Shown in pieces: positions 25,626-35,157 of a DNA stretch of 64,000 nucleotides (the stretch's first letter is position 1; each line of letters starts with the position of its first letter). The notes under the pieces were generated by a model. That model was not told where the DNA came from. It was given only the letters and a program-made list of their open reading frames with translations, and did not search any database. The position numbers were made by a program, and so were the translations under genes. This DNA is from Shinella sp. PSBB067 (GTDB taxonomy: Bacteria; Pseudomonadota; Alphaproteobacteria; Rhizobiales; Rhizobiaceae): positions 310,001 through 374,000 of the forward strand of contig NZ_CP069304.1 in the NCBI RefSeq assembly GCF_016839145.1, in the 5' to 3' direction.

Positions 25626-27445
25626 TGCGAGTATTGGGCGTGCAGTTGCGGGTTTCCTCTCGCTGCTGCGACGAGCGTCCTGGTGTATTCGTGCTGCGGA
25701 TTGTTGAAGACCTCTTCGACGGGCCCCTGCTCGACGATCTCCCCCTTGCACATCACCAGCGTTCGATCGCAGACGTGGCGAACGACTGCGAGATCGTGCG
25801 AGATGAGCAGCAGCGAGAACGAGGCCTCCTTGCGCAGTTCTCTCAGCAGTTCGAGGATCTGCGCCTGCACCGAAACATCGAGGCCCGAGACGATCTCGTC
25901 GGCGATCAGCAGGCGCGGGTTCGAGCAGAGCGCCCGCGCGATATTGACGCGCTGCTTCTGTCCCCCGGAGAGCTGGTCGGGAAAACGCCCGATGGCGTCC
26001 GCCGGCAGCATGACCTTGCCGAGCAGGTCCGTCGCCAGCTGCTTGCGGGCTTGCGACGTAAGGCCGTCCCCGCGACATTCCACGCTCTGGGTCACAAGGC
26101 TGCCGATGCGCCGGCGGGGATTGAGCGCGGACTGGGGATCCTGGAAGACGAGCTGGACCTGGTCGAAGAACCTGTCGCGCGGCGTTGTCGTGCGGTCCAT
26201 GCCGACGACGTCGAGAGATCCGGACGTGACGTCCTCCAGGCCCACGATGAGCTTGGTCAGGGTGCTCTTGCCGGATCCGCTCTCGCCGACGATGCCGACG
26301 AATTCGCGCTCGCGCACTTCGAAATCCAGTCCCCGCAGCGCTTCCACCTGCCGCACCCGGCCGAGCCAGTCATGCTGGCGGTAGGCCTTTCCGAGCGCCC
26401 TTGCCTTCAAGACGAGTTGGTTTCCGGGGACGACGCCGTCCTGGTCCGCCCTGGGCGGGGGCGCCGTGATCGTTTCCGTGCGCTCCGGCCGGTGGCATGC
26501 GCTCCAGTGGCCCGGTGCGATGATATGCGGAGCGGGCTTGGCGCTGACGCACAGATCGTCGGCGAGCGGACAGCGCGGCGCGAATTCGCAGCCGGCCATC
26601 GCGGTCCTTTCGATCGCGCTCGGCATGGCCTTCGGCAGGATCATCAGCCGCGACATCGGTCCGGCCAGGTTGGGGGTGGCGAGGTTGAGGCAGCGCGAAT
26701 AGGGATGCTTCGGCTCGTTGATGATACGGCGGGCATCCCCCGTTTCGATGACCCGGCCCGCATAGAGGACGGCGACGTCGTCGCATACGTCGGCGGCGAG
26801 GTGCAGGTCGTGCGTGATGAAGAGCACGGAGGTGTTGTGCGCCTGGCGCATCCTGGCGATGAGTTCCACGACCTTGAGCTGGATGGTGACGTCGAGCGCG
26901 GTCGTCGGCTCGTCCGCGATGACGAGGCGGGGATTGGAGGCAAAGGCCATCGCGATCAGGACGCGCTGCAACATGCCCCCCGACAGTTGGTGAGGATAGC
27001 TTCCCAGCAGCTCCTTCGGGCGGCTCAGCCCGACTTCCGAGAAAAGGTCGATGGCACGCTGTTCACGGATGCGGGGGCTTCTGATCCCGATCCTCGCAAG
27101 ATGGCGGCCGACCTGCTGTCCTATGGTGAGGGACGGATTGAGAGCGGTCATCGGCTCCTGCGGTATGAAGCCGATATCCCGCCCCAGCAGGTCCCTGCGC
27201 GTTTTCGGCGTCATGTCCGTGAGCGTCAGGCCGTCGAACTCGATGGAGCCGCGCGAGATGGTGAGCGCGGTGGGCAGGGTATCGGCAATGGCGCTGCCGA
27301 TCATCGACTTGCCCGCGCCGGATTCGCCGATGACCCCGAGGATCCTGCCGGGACCGATCGCCAGATCCACGTCGTTGAGGATCTTTTCCCCCGTCCGCAG
27401 CGAGATGTCGAGGCGCTTTATGTGGAGAATATCGTGTGCGGTCAT
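25622..27445 (-). CDS. Fused double ATPase of a peptide/nickel-type ABC importer (DppD-DppF)
   Basis: A 607-aa cytoplasmic ATPase containing both nucleotide-binding subunits that are usually separate. The first half has [24 protein letters not shown] and LVIADEPTT, followed by the oligopeptide-transporter C-terminal extension with the cysteines of [14 protein letters not shown]. The second half has [24 protein letters not shown] and [14 protein letters not shown]. In the second Walker B region DEP is changed to DEI, a mild deviation. It is four bases after the permease gene and overlaps the ALDH by ATGA. Confidence 0.95.
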   Translation of the reverse strand: MTAHDILHIKRLDISLRTGEKILNDVDLAIGPGRILGVIGESGAGKSMIGSAIADTLPTALTISRGSIEFDGLTLTDMTPKTRRDLLGRDIGFIPQEPMTALNPSLTIGQQVGRHLARIGIRSPRIREQRAIDLFSEVGLSRPKELLGSYPHQLSGGMLQRVLIAMAFASNPRLVIADEPTTALDVTIQLKVVELIARMRQAHNTSVLFITHDLHLAADVCDDVAVLYAGRVIETGDARRIINEPKHPYSRCLNLATPNLAGPMSRLMILPKAMPSAIERTAMAGCEFAPRCPLADDLCVSAKPAPHIIAPGHWSACHRPERTETITAPPPRADQDGVVPGNQLVLKARALGKAYRQHDWLGRVRQVEALRGLDFEVREREFVGIVGESGSGKSTLTKLIVGLEDVTSGSLDVVGMDRTTTPRDRFFDQVQLVFQDPQSALNPRRRIGSLVTQSVECRGDGLTSQARKQLATDLLGKVMLPADAIGRFPDQLSGGQKQRVNIARALCSNPRLLIADEIVSGLDVSVQAQILELLRELRKEASFSLLLISHDLAVVRHVCDRTLVMCKGEIVEQGPVEEVFNNPQHEYTRTLVAAARGNPQLHAQYSQ

Positions 27446-27448
27446 GAA

Positions 27449-28303
27449 TCAGGCATCCCGGTTCGCGGTTTGACGCGGGTCAAGGGCTCGTCGCAGGCCG
27501 TCGCCGAAGATGTTGAAGCTCAGAACGGTGATGAAGATCGCGAGAATAGGCAAGGCCAGCCCCCACGGAGCGTCGAACATGTTGATGCGCGCATCCGCGA
27601 TCATCTGGCCCCAGGCCGGCACATCGGAAGGAACGCCCATCGCGACAAAGGAAAGGATGGCCTCGACCACGACGGAAATTCCCATCTGCAGGCTGAGCAG
27701 GGTGATCAGCATCGGCAGGGTCGCCGGGAAAATCTCCTTCATGATCACGCGGACATGCGGAAAGCCGATGAGGCGGGCGAAAGACACGTAGTCCTGGCCC
27801 CGCACGACCTGCACCTCGCTTCGCAGGACGCGGCAGAAGCGGGTCCAGTCCACCAGCACGATCGCAAGGATGACCTTGTCCGTCCCGACGCCGAGCCCGA
27901 TGATGAGGAGCATCGACAGGACCACGGGCGGAAAGGAGAGCCAGACCTCGACCATCCGGCTGATGATCCAGTCGACCCACCCGCCGAAATAGCCCGCCAG
28001 ATGGGCGAAGAAGGCCCCGAGGATCATGGCGCCGAAGGACGCGGCGGTGGCGACCGTCATCGCCGTGCGGGCCCCGTAGATGAGGCGCGAAAGCGTATCG
28101 CGGCCCAGGCTGTCGGTTCCGAGCAGATGCTCGGCCGATCCGTCGGCCGCCCAGGCCGGCGGGGCCAGGATATAAAGCAGGTCCTGGTCGTTCGGATGGT
28201 AGGGGGCAAGCCACGGCGCAAAGACGCCGCACAGGAGCACCAGGCTGGCGACGAGACCGCCGATCAGAAGCGCGGAATTGGATGTCCGAAGGAATTTGAC
28301 CAT
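27449..28303 (-). CDS. Peptide-type ABC permease (DppC-like)
   Basis: A 284-aa inner-membrane permease of the BPD_transp_1 family with an N-terminal OppC_N segment (LLIGGLVASLVLLCGVFAPWLAPYHPNDQD), the LLGTDSLGRDTLSRLIYGAR motif specific to DppC/OppC, and about six membrane helices. The EAA-loop region is ARLIGFPHVRVIMKEIFPATLP. ATG at 28303 is chosen because it overlaps the upstream permease stop (TGATG). An in-frame ATG further upstream would extend into that gene without homology. It pairs with the DppB-like permease. Confidence 0.94.
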   Translation of the reverse strand: MVKFLRTSNSALLIGGLVASLVLLCGVFAPWLAPYHPNDQDLLYILAPPAWAADGSAEHLLGTDSLGRDTLSRLIYGARTAMTVATAASFGAMILGAFFAHLAGYFGGWVDWIISRMVEVWLSFPPVVLSMLLIIGLGVGTDKVILAIVLVDWTRFCRVLRSEVQVVRGQDYVSFARLIGFPHVRVIMKEIFPATLPMLITLLSLQMGISVVVEAILSFVAMGVPSDVPAWGQMIADARINMFDAPWGLALPILAIFITVLSFNIFGDGLRRALDPRQTANRDA

Positions 28304-29319
28304 CACCCGTTCCTCAGCTTCGGGTTCAGCAGATAGGCGGCAGCATCGGCCAGGGAGTTGAAGAGGAGCGTGGTGGCGCAATAGATCAGCGCGACGGCCA
28401 TGATCACCGAAAGATCGGCCGTCTGCATGGCCTTGACCATCAGGTTGCCGAGGCCGGGGAAGGAGAAGATGACCTCGACGAGGAGCGTGCCCCCGAAAAG
28501 CCCGCCGAACTGCGTGCCCACCAGGATGACCACGGGGAGGATCGCGTTCTTGAGGGCCTGCCCGAAAAGGATTTCCCTGTCACTCAGTCCCCGCAGCCGC
28601 GCCTGCCGGATGTAGCTCTGCTGGTAGGTGTTGACGAGGCTCGAATGCAGCACGCGCACGATGGTCGGGGAAAACGCAAACCCCAGGGCCATGACGGGCA
28701 GCGCGATGTGGCTGACCGCGCTCGCGAAAATCGCCATGTCGCCCGTCAGGAGCGAGTCGATGAGCAGAAAGCCCGTATGCTCGGGAACCTGCAGGCCCGG
28801 ATCGAGGCGGCCGTTGACGGGGAAGATGGGAAACAGAACGCCGAACAGCAGGATGAACAGCAGCGCGAGCAGGAAATCGGGCAGCGCCATGATCGCGGAC
28901 GTGATCACCATTCCGACGGACTCGAAAGGCGTGCCGCGCGCAGAGAAGATCAGGAGGCCGCCCGCGACACCGACGAGGACGGCGAAGACCAGTGCGCACA
29001 TCGCCAATTCGATCGTCGCCGGCAGTCTTTCGAGGACGATTCGAGCCGTTGGCATCCGATATTGCGACGATTCCCCGAGGTCGCCCTCGACGGCCCGGTT
29101 CAGCCAGCGCGTGTACTGTTCCCAGATGGGCTTGTTGAGCCCCATTTCCTCGCGCTTGGCTTCGACCTGCTCGATCGTCGCCGACGGCGGCATGGACATC
29201 TGCGCCGGGTCGACCGGCAGGATCCGCAAAGCACCAAAGACAAGGATCGTGACAACCGCGAAAACGGGCACGATCGCCATGAGCCGCCGACCGACGACCC
29301 GCACTATAGCTTTGATCAA
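28303..29319 (-). CDS. Peptide-type ABC permease (DppB-like), probable TTG start
   Basis: A 338-aa inner-membrane permease with the DppB/OppB N-terminus (VVGRRLMAIVPVFAVVTILVFGALRILPVDPA), a large periplasmic loop (KREEMGLNKPIWEQYTRWL) and a C-terminal EAA region (RQARLRGLSDREILFGQALKNAILPVV). An ATG exists at 29352 with no ribosome site. TTG at 29319 is preceded by a perfect GGAGGT at six bases' spacing and gives the length usual for the family, so I prefer it. The difference is only 11 residues. It follows the binding-protein gene by 75 bases. Confidence 0.92.
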   Translation of the reverse strand: MIKAIVRVVGRRLMAIVPVFAVVTILVFGALRILPVDPAQMSMPPSATIEQVEAKREEMGLNKPIWEQYTRWLNRAVEGDLGESSQYRMPTARIVLERLPATIELAMCALVFAVLVGVAGGLLIFSARGTPFESVGMVITSAIMALPDFLLALLFILLFGVLFPIFPVNGRLDPGLQVPEHTGFLLIDSLLTGDMAIFASAVSHIALPVMALGFAFSPTIVRVLHSSLVNTYQQSYIRQARLRGLSDREILFGQALKNAILPVVILVGTQFGGLFGGTLLVEVIFSFPGLGNLMVKAMQTADLSVIMAVALIYCATTLLFNSLADAAAYLLNPKLRNG

Positions 29320-29394
29320 AACCGCACCTCCATGGCCGATGAAACGTGCCATCGCCCGGTCCGGGCCGATGGCACGGTCTCGCGTGGCGTCAGG

Positions 29395-30921
29395 TTACTC
29401 CGCCTTGATGGCCTTGGGCCGGACGAGGCCGTTTGACCAGGGCGTCAGCGTGATGCCCTTGCGGTATCCGATCGTCTGGATGGCCTGGACGAGCGGAATG
29501 ATCGCACCCTCGTTGATGAGGTATTGATTGAGTTCCTCGTATCCCTTGATGCGCTTTTCGTAGTTCGGCTCGCTGAAGAGCGGCTTGACCTTGGCCGTGA
29601 CTTCCGGCGTCTTGTAGGTCGAGAAGGGCAGTTCCTCGTTGAACATGTGGCCGGTGAAGAGCTCCGGATCGCCCGTGCCGTTCTCCCAGACGAAAAGCGA
29701 TGCGTCGGGCAGCTTCCCCGCCGCGTTCAGATCGTACCATTGCGCTTCGGTGATCACCGTCAGGTCGGCCTTGATGCCGACCTTCTCCCACATGGTGACG
29801 ATCGCGCGGGCGATGTCGTAGTCACCCGGGAACTGGCCATTGGTCGTCGCCATGCCGATATTGACCGGTTTTTCGGCGCTGTAGCCCGAGGCGGCGAGCA
29901 ACTCCCTGGCCTTTTCGGGATCGTAGGGGAAGTGGAAGCCGGGGGGGTTGCCCGGCATGCCGGGAATCGTCGGGACGTCGATGGTGACGGCTTCGCTGCC
30001 GAAGAAGGCCTTCGACAGGAGCTTCTTGTCGATCGCATGATGCGCGGCCAGGCGGATGTTGCGATCGGCGAAGGTGCCGTCGGCGCGCACCGTGACGTAG
30101 ATGATCCTGGCGATCGGATTGGCGATGGCATTGTAGTTGCCGCTCTGCTGCAGCCGCTTCACGTCACGGATCGACAGCTCCATCGCGATATCCACGGTGC
30201 CCGATTCGAGCGCGGCCAGGCGTGCCGTCGGATCGGGAATGATCTCGAAGGTCAGTTGCTTTATCGAGGGCTTCTCGCCCCAATAGTCGTCACGCCGTGT
30301 CAGCACGATGCGGCTGTCGCGCTTGTATTCCTTCACCACATAGGGGCCGGAACCCATCGGCGAGGTCTGCAGGCCCTGCACGCCGACCTTTTCCGCATAG
30401 GCCTTCGAGACGATGTAGCTGGAGCTGAAGGCGAGCCATTGCGGTGCCGTCGGGAAAGGCTTCGAGAAGCGCATGACCGCTTCCGTCGGCGACACGACCT
30501 CGATATCGGATACGACGCCGAAACCGACGACAAGGTCGATCTGGTCGCCCTTCACAAAGCGCTCGTGATAGGTATAGCGGATATCCTGCGCCGTCAGTTT
30601 CGATCCGTCGGAGAAGGTCACGTCGTCGCGAAGCTTGAGATGGAGGCTCAGGGCGTCTTCGGCCATCTGCCACTCCGTCACCACGCTCGGCACGAGCTTG
30701 AGATCCGGCGTCTGGTCCAGAGGCTGGTCGAAGACCGTCTTCAGGATGGTCTGCGGATCGGGTGAAAGGCGCTGGTTGGGATCCCAGGTGACCGGATCGG
30801 TCATCCATGCGATCGAGACATTCTCGATCTCGTCCGCGAATGCGAGATCCGGACGGACCAGCAGGGCACAGCCGGCCGCACCGGCAAGTTTCATAAACAG
30901 ACGCCTATCGATATCGTTCAT
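29395..30921 (-). CDS. Peptide/nickel-type ABC binding protein with Tat-like signal
   Basis: A 508-aa SBP_bac_5 family periplasmic protein. The N-terminus DIDRRLFMKLAGAAGCALL has a twin-arginine motif followed by a weakly hydrophobic stretch ending near LAFADE, so export by Tat is likely. Family segments include WDPNQRLSPDPQTILKTVFDQPL, VTFSDGSKLTAQDIRYTYHE, SPMGSGPYVVKEYKRDSRIVLTRRDDYWG and IIPDPTARLAALESGTVDIAMEL. Related proteins bind peptides, nickel chelates, opines, glutathione and other compounds, so the ligand is not fixed. It heads the minus-strand operon and is divergent from an AraC-type regulator. Confidence 0.94.
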   Translation of the reverse strand: MNDIDRRLFMKLAGAAGCALLVRPDLAFADEIENVSIAWMTDPVTWDPNQRLSPDPQTILKTVFDQPLDQTPDLKLVPSVVTEWQMAEDALSLHLKLRDDVTFSDGSKLTAQDIRYTYHERFVKGDQIDLVVGFGVVSDIEVVSPTEAVMRFSKPFPTAPQWLAFSSSYIVSKAYAEKVGVQGLQTSPMGSGPYVVKEYKRDSRIVLTRRDDYWGEKPSIKQLTFEIIPDPTARLAALESGTVDIAMELSIRDVKRLQQSGNYNAIANPIARIIYVTVRADGTFADRNIRLAAHHAIDKKLLSKAFFGSEAVTIDVPTIPGMPGNPPGFHFPYDPEKARELLAASGYSAEKPVNIGMATTNGQFPGDYDIARAIVTMWEKVGIKADLTVITEAQWYDLNAAGKLPDASLFVWENGTGDPELFTGHMFNEELPFSTYKTPEVTAKVKPLFSEPNYEKRIKGYEELNQYLINEGAIIPLVQAIQTIGYRKGITLTPWSNGLVRPKAIKAE

Positions 30922-31253
30922 TTGAGAACCCCTCTTGTTATCAGCGTTTATTGCCGCTGCCCCGGGCAGGCAGTTCTGGCCTCGGTGTTGCCGCGCGACG
31001 TCCTTCCAATTCGGTGCCGGGCAATGACGGCGTCACCCCCGCGGCGCGGGATGGAAGCCGAAAGCGCGCACATCCTCGTAGCCGGCGCGGTCAGGATCCC
31101 TCTTGCGCCTGTGCGACCACGGGGACCATGCCGCCGATCCGAAGAATGACCGCCTGGACGGCGCTATCGCGTGAGATCGTCAAATCCGTGTTCCCATTTT
31201 TGCTTGTTGCCTCGACACTACGTTGCAGCTAGTCTACGGTCCATACCAATACC

Positions 31254-31278
31254 GGCCGATATTTATGCAGATCAGGCC
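31254..31278. promoter_or_regulatory. 25-bp imperfect dyad shared with a site at 55242
   Basis: The element runs GGCCGATA ... ATCAGGCC and is 22/25 identical to 55242-55266. It lies in the 458-bp divergent region between the peptide-type importer (start 30921) and araC (start 31380). The rest of that region has no gene that I can support; the part nearest araC is AT-rich (31290-31360) and probably holds the promoter. Confidence 0.55.
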
Positions 31279-31379
31279 TAAAATTGGGTTTTTGGCAGCT
31301 TTTATGCTCGGATTGAAAAGTATGCCCTTGCATTAGTTTATATACGAAATAATTCTTCGCAAGGGAGGGACGAGAGGAT

Positions 31380-32507
31380 ATGGGCGAGGCGGAATCAGCG
31401 CCGGCAAAACTGAAACGCATACGGCGTAGTGGCGCCGACAGCGCAACTGTACGTCGGTTCTTCCTGGATATAATCCTCAACGAGATGCGGACCGATACGG
31501 CCGAGTGCCGCCGGATTTTGGAAGCGTTCAATGTGAAGAAGGGCAGTTCCGTAAGCCCTTACGCGACATTCCCGCTCAAGTCCTATGTCGCTTTTTTCGA
31601 GGAGGCCGCCAGGGTGCTCGGGCGGCCCTATCTCGGGCTGGAACTCGGGCAGAATTTCCGGATCTGGGATATTGGGCCCGTCTATCCTCTTCTGGCGACC
31701 GCGCCGACATTGCGGGAAGCGCTTGACGTGTTCTCGCGCTTCCAGGCGAGCTGGCAAAGCCACACGGACCTGAGCGTGCAGCAGGAATTCGAGGAGACGA
31801 AGTACGGATACCTGATCGACGATCTGGAAATCTGGCCTCGTCTCCAGGACTCCGAAAATGCCATCGCCGGATTGTGCGCCCTTATCCGCCAGCTCCTTTC
31901 GGAGCGCTGGAGCCCTGTCGAGGTCAGCTTCGAGCATGATGTTTCCGGGCGCGAGGAGGTACTCGCCAGGTTCTTTCGGTGCCCGTTGAGAGGCAATGCC
32001 GACACCAATGCCGTCGTGCTGCGCGACGCCGATCTCGACAGGCCCATGCATGCGTGGATCAACTCCAACGGGCCCGCGCGGGCGATCGTCGAACGGCACG
32101 TTCTGGACCTCCTCCGGCCGCCGGAAGAGGCTTTCCGGCCCATACACGAAAGGCTGTCCCAATTGATCGACCAGCGGCTGGGGCGCGAGAGCGTGGATCT
32201 CGAGGCGCTGGCCCAAAAGCTCGGCATCGCCCCGCGGACGCTTCGCCGCCAGCTCGGCACATTCGGAACGAGCTTCAGCGAGGTCCTCAACAGGCAGCGG
32301 CGGAAGAAGGCCGAGATGCTCCTGAGCACGGGGACGATCAAACTCAGCCAGCTTGCCTCCCATCTTGGATATGCGAACCAGTCGGCCTTTTCGCGCGCGT
32401 TCCGGGAATGGGCCGGGGAATCGCCGAGCGCCGCCCTGCGGCGTGCGCGGCGCATCGTGGGCGTTGCCGACGACGCGGAGATGCAGGGCGATCCCCCAGG
32501 CGAATGA
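31380..32507 (+). CDS. AraC-family transcriptional regulator
   Basis: A 375-aa regulator. The N-terminal about 250 residues match the arabinose-binding-like domain of OruR/ArgR-type AraC proteins (GSSVSPYATFPLKSYVAFFEEAARVLGRPYLGLELG). The C-terminus has two helix-turn-helix units: VDLEALAQKLGIAPRTLRRQLGTFGTSF and IKLSQLASHLGYANQSAFSRAFREWAGESPSAALR. GGAGGGACGAGAGGAT precedes the ATG. It is divergent from the peptide-type importer and probably activates that operon in response to the imported compound or a metabolite. The ligand is unknown; relatives of this subtype often sense amino acids or nitrogen compounds. Confidence 0.92.
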   Translation: MGEAESAPAKLKRIRRSGADSATVRRFFLDIILNEMRTDTAECRRILEAFNVKKGSSVSPYATFPLKSYVAFFEEAARVLGRPYLGLELGQNFRIWDIGPVYPLLATAPTLREALDVFSRFQASWQSHTDLSVQQEFEETKYGYLIDDLEIWPRLQDSENAIAGLCALIRQLLSERWSPVEVSFEHDVSGREEVLARFFRCPLRGNADTNAVVLRDADLDRPMHAWINSNGPARAIVERHVLDLLRPPEEAFRPIHERLSQLIDQRLGRESVDLEALAQKLGIAPRTLRRQLGTFGTSFSEVLNRQRRKKAEMLLSTGTIKLSQLASHLGYANQSAFSRAFREWAGESPSAALRRARRIVGVADDAEMQGDPPGE

Positions 32508-32555
32508 TGCCCGCCGGATCGGAAGGATCGCCCCATGCGAATGACCGCGGTGTGA

Positions 32556-33353
32556 TCAGCCGGCCGCCGCATCATACATCGCGAAGACGCGCAAGGGGCT
32601 GCCGGACCCGTTCCGGATCTTCATGGGCGCGGCGACGATGACGGCGCCGAAGGTGGGCAGCTTGTCGAGATTGGTGAGGCACTGGAGGCCGAACCGTCCG
32701 TTGCCGTGCAATATGGAATGGGCCGGCAGCGGCGGATCGAAGCGATAGGCCTGGCCCGCGTCGGTGCCGACGGTTTCGACGGCAAGGCCGACGCAATCGC
32801 GTTCACGGACGAGGAATTCCATGGCCGTCGCGTCGGGGCCCGGCGAATGGGCGCCGTCTTCCTTCAGGTTCATGTATTGCGGCGTTCCGACGCGTTTGTA
32901 CCAGTCGGTGCGCAACGCGATCCAGTGGCGCGGCGGGATAACCCCGTTCGCGTGTTCCCAGTCTTCAAGGAAGGCACGCGTCACCACGAAATCCGCGTTC
33001 GCCTCCGCCTCGCGACTGATGTCGATCACCACCGCCGGCGCGACGAAATCCTTCGCCTCGATCTTGTCGACCGTGTTTCGCGGCAGGTTGCGCCCTGTCA
33101 CCCAGTGGACCGGCGCATCGAAATGCGTCCCCGTATGCTCGTTCATGGAAATGTTGTTCCAGTACCAGGCGGGCCCGTTGTCGTCGTAGCGCGACACCGG
33201 CTCCATCCGGAACGGCGCGCATTGTCCGAACTCCTCCGGCAGGGCGATGACGGGAAAATCGGGGCTGAGGACGTTGGACAGGTCGACACATGCAAGATCG
33301 CCGTTTGCGACCGCGGCGGCGATCTGCCCGGCGAGGGAATTGGCAGCAGTCAT
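32556..33353 (-). CDS. Cyclase/kynurenine-formamidase-like metal hydrolase
   Basis: A 265-aa member of the cyclase (KynB-like) family of metal-dependent hydrolases. The signature metal motif EHTGTHFDAPVHW is near residue 92, and a second conserved segment is EDGAHSPGPDATAMEFLVRERDCVGLAVETVGTDAG. Family members hydrolyse formamides, lactams, lactones or isatin-like rings. It is the last gene of the nitrilase/gentisate operon, 114 bases after the maleate isomerase gene, with a hairpin in the gap. It is clearly paralogous to the cyclase at 51300, sharing long stretches such as GPAWYWNNIS and EHTGTHFDAP. The substrate may be a ring or amide precursor feeding the pathway. Confidence 0.88.
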   Translation of the reverse strand: MTAANSLAGQIAAAVANGDLACVDLSNVLSPDFPVIALPEEFGQCAPFRMEPVSRYDDNGPAWYWNNISMNEHTGTHFDAPVHWVTGRNLPRNTVDKIEAKDFVAPAVVIDISREAEANADFVVTRAFLEDWEHANGVIPPRHWIALRTDWYKRVGTPQYMNLKEDGAHSPGPDATAMEFLVRERDCVGLAVETVGTDAGQAYRFDPPLPAHSILHGNGRFGLQCLTNLDKLPTFGAVIVAAPMKIRNGSGSPLRVFAMYDAAAG

Positions 33354-33433
33354 CGGTCATCCTTTCCTTGGGTGTTCGTCATCCAATCCCGCAATCGGCC
33401 GGGATTTGCGAAGGCAGGCGGAAGCGCCCGGCA

Positions 33434-33461
33434 GGAGCGGCGGAAAACGCGCCGCCGCTCC
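33434..33461. promoter_or_regulatory. Intercistronic stem-loop
   Basis: GGAGCGGCGG (33434-33443) pairs perfectly with CCGCCGCTCC (33452-33461) around an 8-base loop. It lies seven bases beyond the maleate isomerase stop and before the cyclase gene. With no T-run it is more likely an mRNA-stabilising or partial-attenuation element than a full terminator. Confidence 0.5.
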
Positions 33462-33467
33462 CGTCAT

Positions 33468-34226
33468 CTAGCGCGCGTAGGCGCCGGACAGGAGTGATCC
33501 GAAACCGGGGATGCGCGGTTCCAGCCCCAGCTTCGTCAGCATCTGGTAGGTGGTCGCCACCGAGGCGGACAGCACGGGGATGCCGCACTCGTCCTCGACC
33601 TTCTGGATTGCCGACAGGGATGGCATCTGAACGCATGCCGACAGGACGAGGGCATCGATGTTCCGCAGGTCCAGCCGCTTGTAGATGTCGATCAGATTGT
33701 TCGGGTCCTGCGCGGCGACCTCGAGATTGTCGGGGATTTCCAGCGCGACGAAGTCGGCGACCTCGACGCCCTCCTCCTCGATGTAGTCGGCGACCATCTT
33801 CGTGAGCGGCTTCATGTAGGGCGCGACGATGGAGATCCGCCTGGCTCCCATGGTGTGAAGGCTGTCGACGAGGGCGCCGGCCGAACTGACGACGGGTGCC
33901 GGATTGCCGTTGTCGACCGTGACCTTGTGCAGGCGTGCCTGGCTCTCGCGATGGTAGCCCTTGCCCATCGCCATGATGGCCACGAGACAGGCGTAACCCA
34001 TGACGTCGACCGCGGCATCCGATAGCTCGAGCGCACAGCGGTCGCTGTCGCAATCCATCGCCTTCAGCTCCTCCGGCGTGACCTTTTTCATCCGCATGCG
34101 CGAGGAGTGGAACGAGAAGGTCTCGGGATAGAGGGCCTCGCGGGCGCGAAGCATCGCCGGGATCTCGCGTTCCATCGTCAGGTTGGAGGACGGGACGATC
34201 TGTCCGATCTTGTAGGATGTCGCCAT
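33468..34226 (-). CDS. Maleate cis-trans isomerase (Asp/Glu racemase superfamily)
   Basis: A 252-aa enzyme converting maleate to fumarate. It belongs to the maleate isomerase/arylmalonate decarboxylase branch. The N-terminal carboxylate-binding segment is IGQIVPSSNLTMEREIP. The two catalytic cysteines lie in MGYACLVAIM (Cys80) and LSACVQMPS (Cys198), in the same contexts and nearly the same numbering as known for NicF-type isomerases. ATG at 34226 lies two bases after the FAH-family stop. Co-location with a gentisate-type dioxygenase and an FAH hydrolase supports maleate as substrate. Arylmalonate decarboxylases usually have only one cysteine, which argues against that alternative. Confidence 0.88.
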   Translation of the reverse strand: MATSYKIGQIVPSSNLTMEREIPAMLRAREALYPETFSFHSSRMRMKKVTPEELKAMDCDSDRCALELSDAAVDVMGYACLVAIMAMGKGYHRESQARLHKVTVDNGNPAPVVSSAGALVDSLHTMGARRISIVAPYMKPLTKMVADYIEEEGVEVADFVALEIPDNLEVAAQDPNNLIDIYKRLDLRNIDALVLSACVQMPSLSAIQKVEDECGIPVLSASVATTYQMLTKLGLEPRIPGFGSLLSGAYAR

Positions 34227-34228
34227 CG

Positions 34229-35146
34229 TCACTCTCCGATCTTCACGACGGGATTGCGAAGGATCCCGATGCCGTCGACGCCGCATTCGATGACGTCGCC
34301 CGGCCACATCCATTCCTGCGGGTCGCGCCCGGCGCCGACACCGGCGGGCGTGCCGGTGGCGATGATGTCGCCCGGCTCCAGCGTCATCCCCGAGGAGGTG
34401 TCGGCGATCAGCGTCGGGATGTCGAACAGCAGGTGGCGGGTGTTGGACCGCTGCTTTTCCTCGCCGTTCTTCCTTAGCCAGAGGTCGAGATTGTGCGGAT
34501 CGGCGATCTCGTCGGCCGTCACGATCGCCGGCCCGAACGGGCAGTAGCTGTCCTGGCCCTTGGAGAAGATCCACTGGCCCGCACGCCGGTTGTCGCGGGC
34601 CGACACGTCGTTGATGACGGAGTAGCCGAACACATGGCTCATCGCATCCGCTTTGGAAATGCGCGTCGCGCGCTTGCCGATGATCACGGCGAGCTCGACC
34701 TCCCAGTCCAGCTGCTGCGTCATCGCCGCGTTGTGCTGGATGGGTTCGCCGTCCGCGATGACCGCGGTCGGAGGTTTCGAGAAGACCACCGGCTTGGCCG
34801 GCAACTCCTTGGACGTGTCGAGCGTGCGGGCGGATTCGGCCACATGCTCGACGTAGTTGAGGCCGATGCCGAAGATGTTCTTGCGCGGCCGCGGGATCGG
34901 GGCGAGCATCTTCACGTTCTGCACCGGGACGGCAAGGCCGGGGGCGCGCTTGCCGTCCGTGTCCTTGAGGGCCCGGTCCAATGCGGCCAGGGCGTCCGGG
35001 CCCTGGTCGATCAGGTCGAGCATCGTGGCGGGGAAGGGAAGGCCGATGGAGGCGCCGAGACGCTCGACGTCCACCACCAGCTCGCCATGCACGACGCCGA
35101 GGCGTCCTTCCGACGCCGCGGCAACACGATAGGTTACAAGTCTCAT
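34229..35146 (-). CDS. FAH-family hydrolase (candidate maleylpyruvate hydrolase)
   Basis: A 305-aa fumarylacetoacetate-hydrolase-fold protein. The metal-site segments are IFGIGLNYVEHVAES, LDWEVELAVIIGKRA (the E-x-E of the family) and GYSVINDVSARDNRRAGQWIFSKGQDSYCPFGPAIV. The C-terminal GDIIATGTPAGVGAGRDP is typical. It hydrolyses a C-C bond in a beta-diketo acid. Placed between the gentisate dioxygenase (11 bases upstream) and the maleate isomerase (two bases downstream), it most simply cleaves maleylpyruvate to maleate and pyruvate. If it acted on fumarylpyruvate instead, a maleylpyruvate isomerase would be needed, and none is present here. Confidence 0.88.
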   Translation of the reverse strand: MRLVTYRVAAASEGRLGVVHGELVVDVERLGASIGLPFPATMLDLIDQGPDALAALDRALKDTDGKRAPGLAVPVQNVKMLAPIPRPRKNIFGIGLNYVEHVAESARTLDTSKELPAKPVVFSKPPTAVIADGEPIQHNAAMTQQLDWEVELAVIIGKRATRISKADAMSHVFGYSVINDVSARDNRRAGQWIFSKGQDSYCPFGPAIVTADEIADPHNLDLWLRKNGEEKQRSNTRHLLFDIPTLIADTSSGMTLEPGDIIATGTPAGVGAGRDPQEWMWPGDVIECGVDGIGILRNPVVKIGE

Positions 35147-35157
35147 CCGTGATGTCT

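Noticed and set aside
25625..28336. Very long open frame on the plus strand (about 900 codons)
   Set aside because: It is antisense to the clearly homologous ATPase and permease genes; its predicted protein is rich in Arg, Asp, Gly and His with no domain, as expected for the opposite strand of high-GC coding DNA.
32508..32555. Possible terminator between araC and the convergent cyclase gene
   Set aside because: Only a short GGATC repeat is visible; there is no stable stem or T-run.
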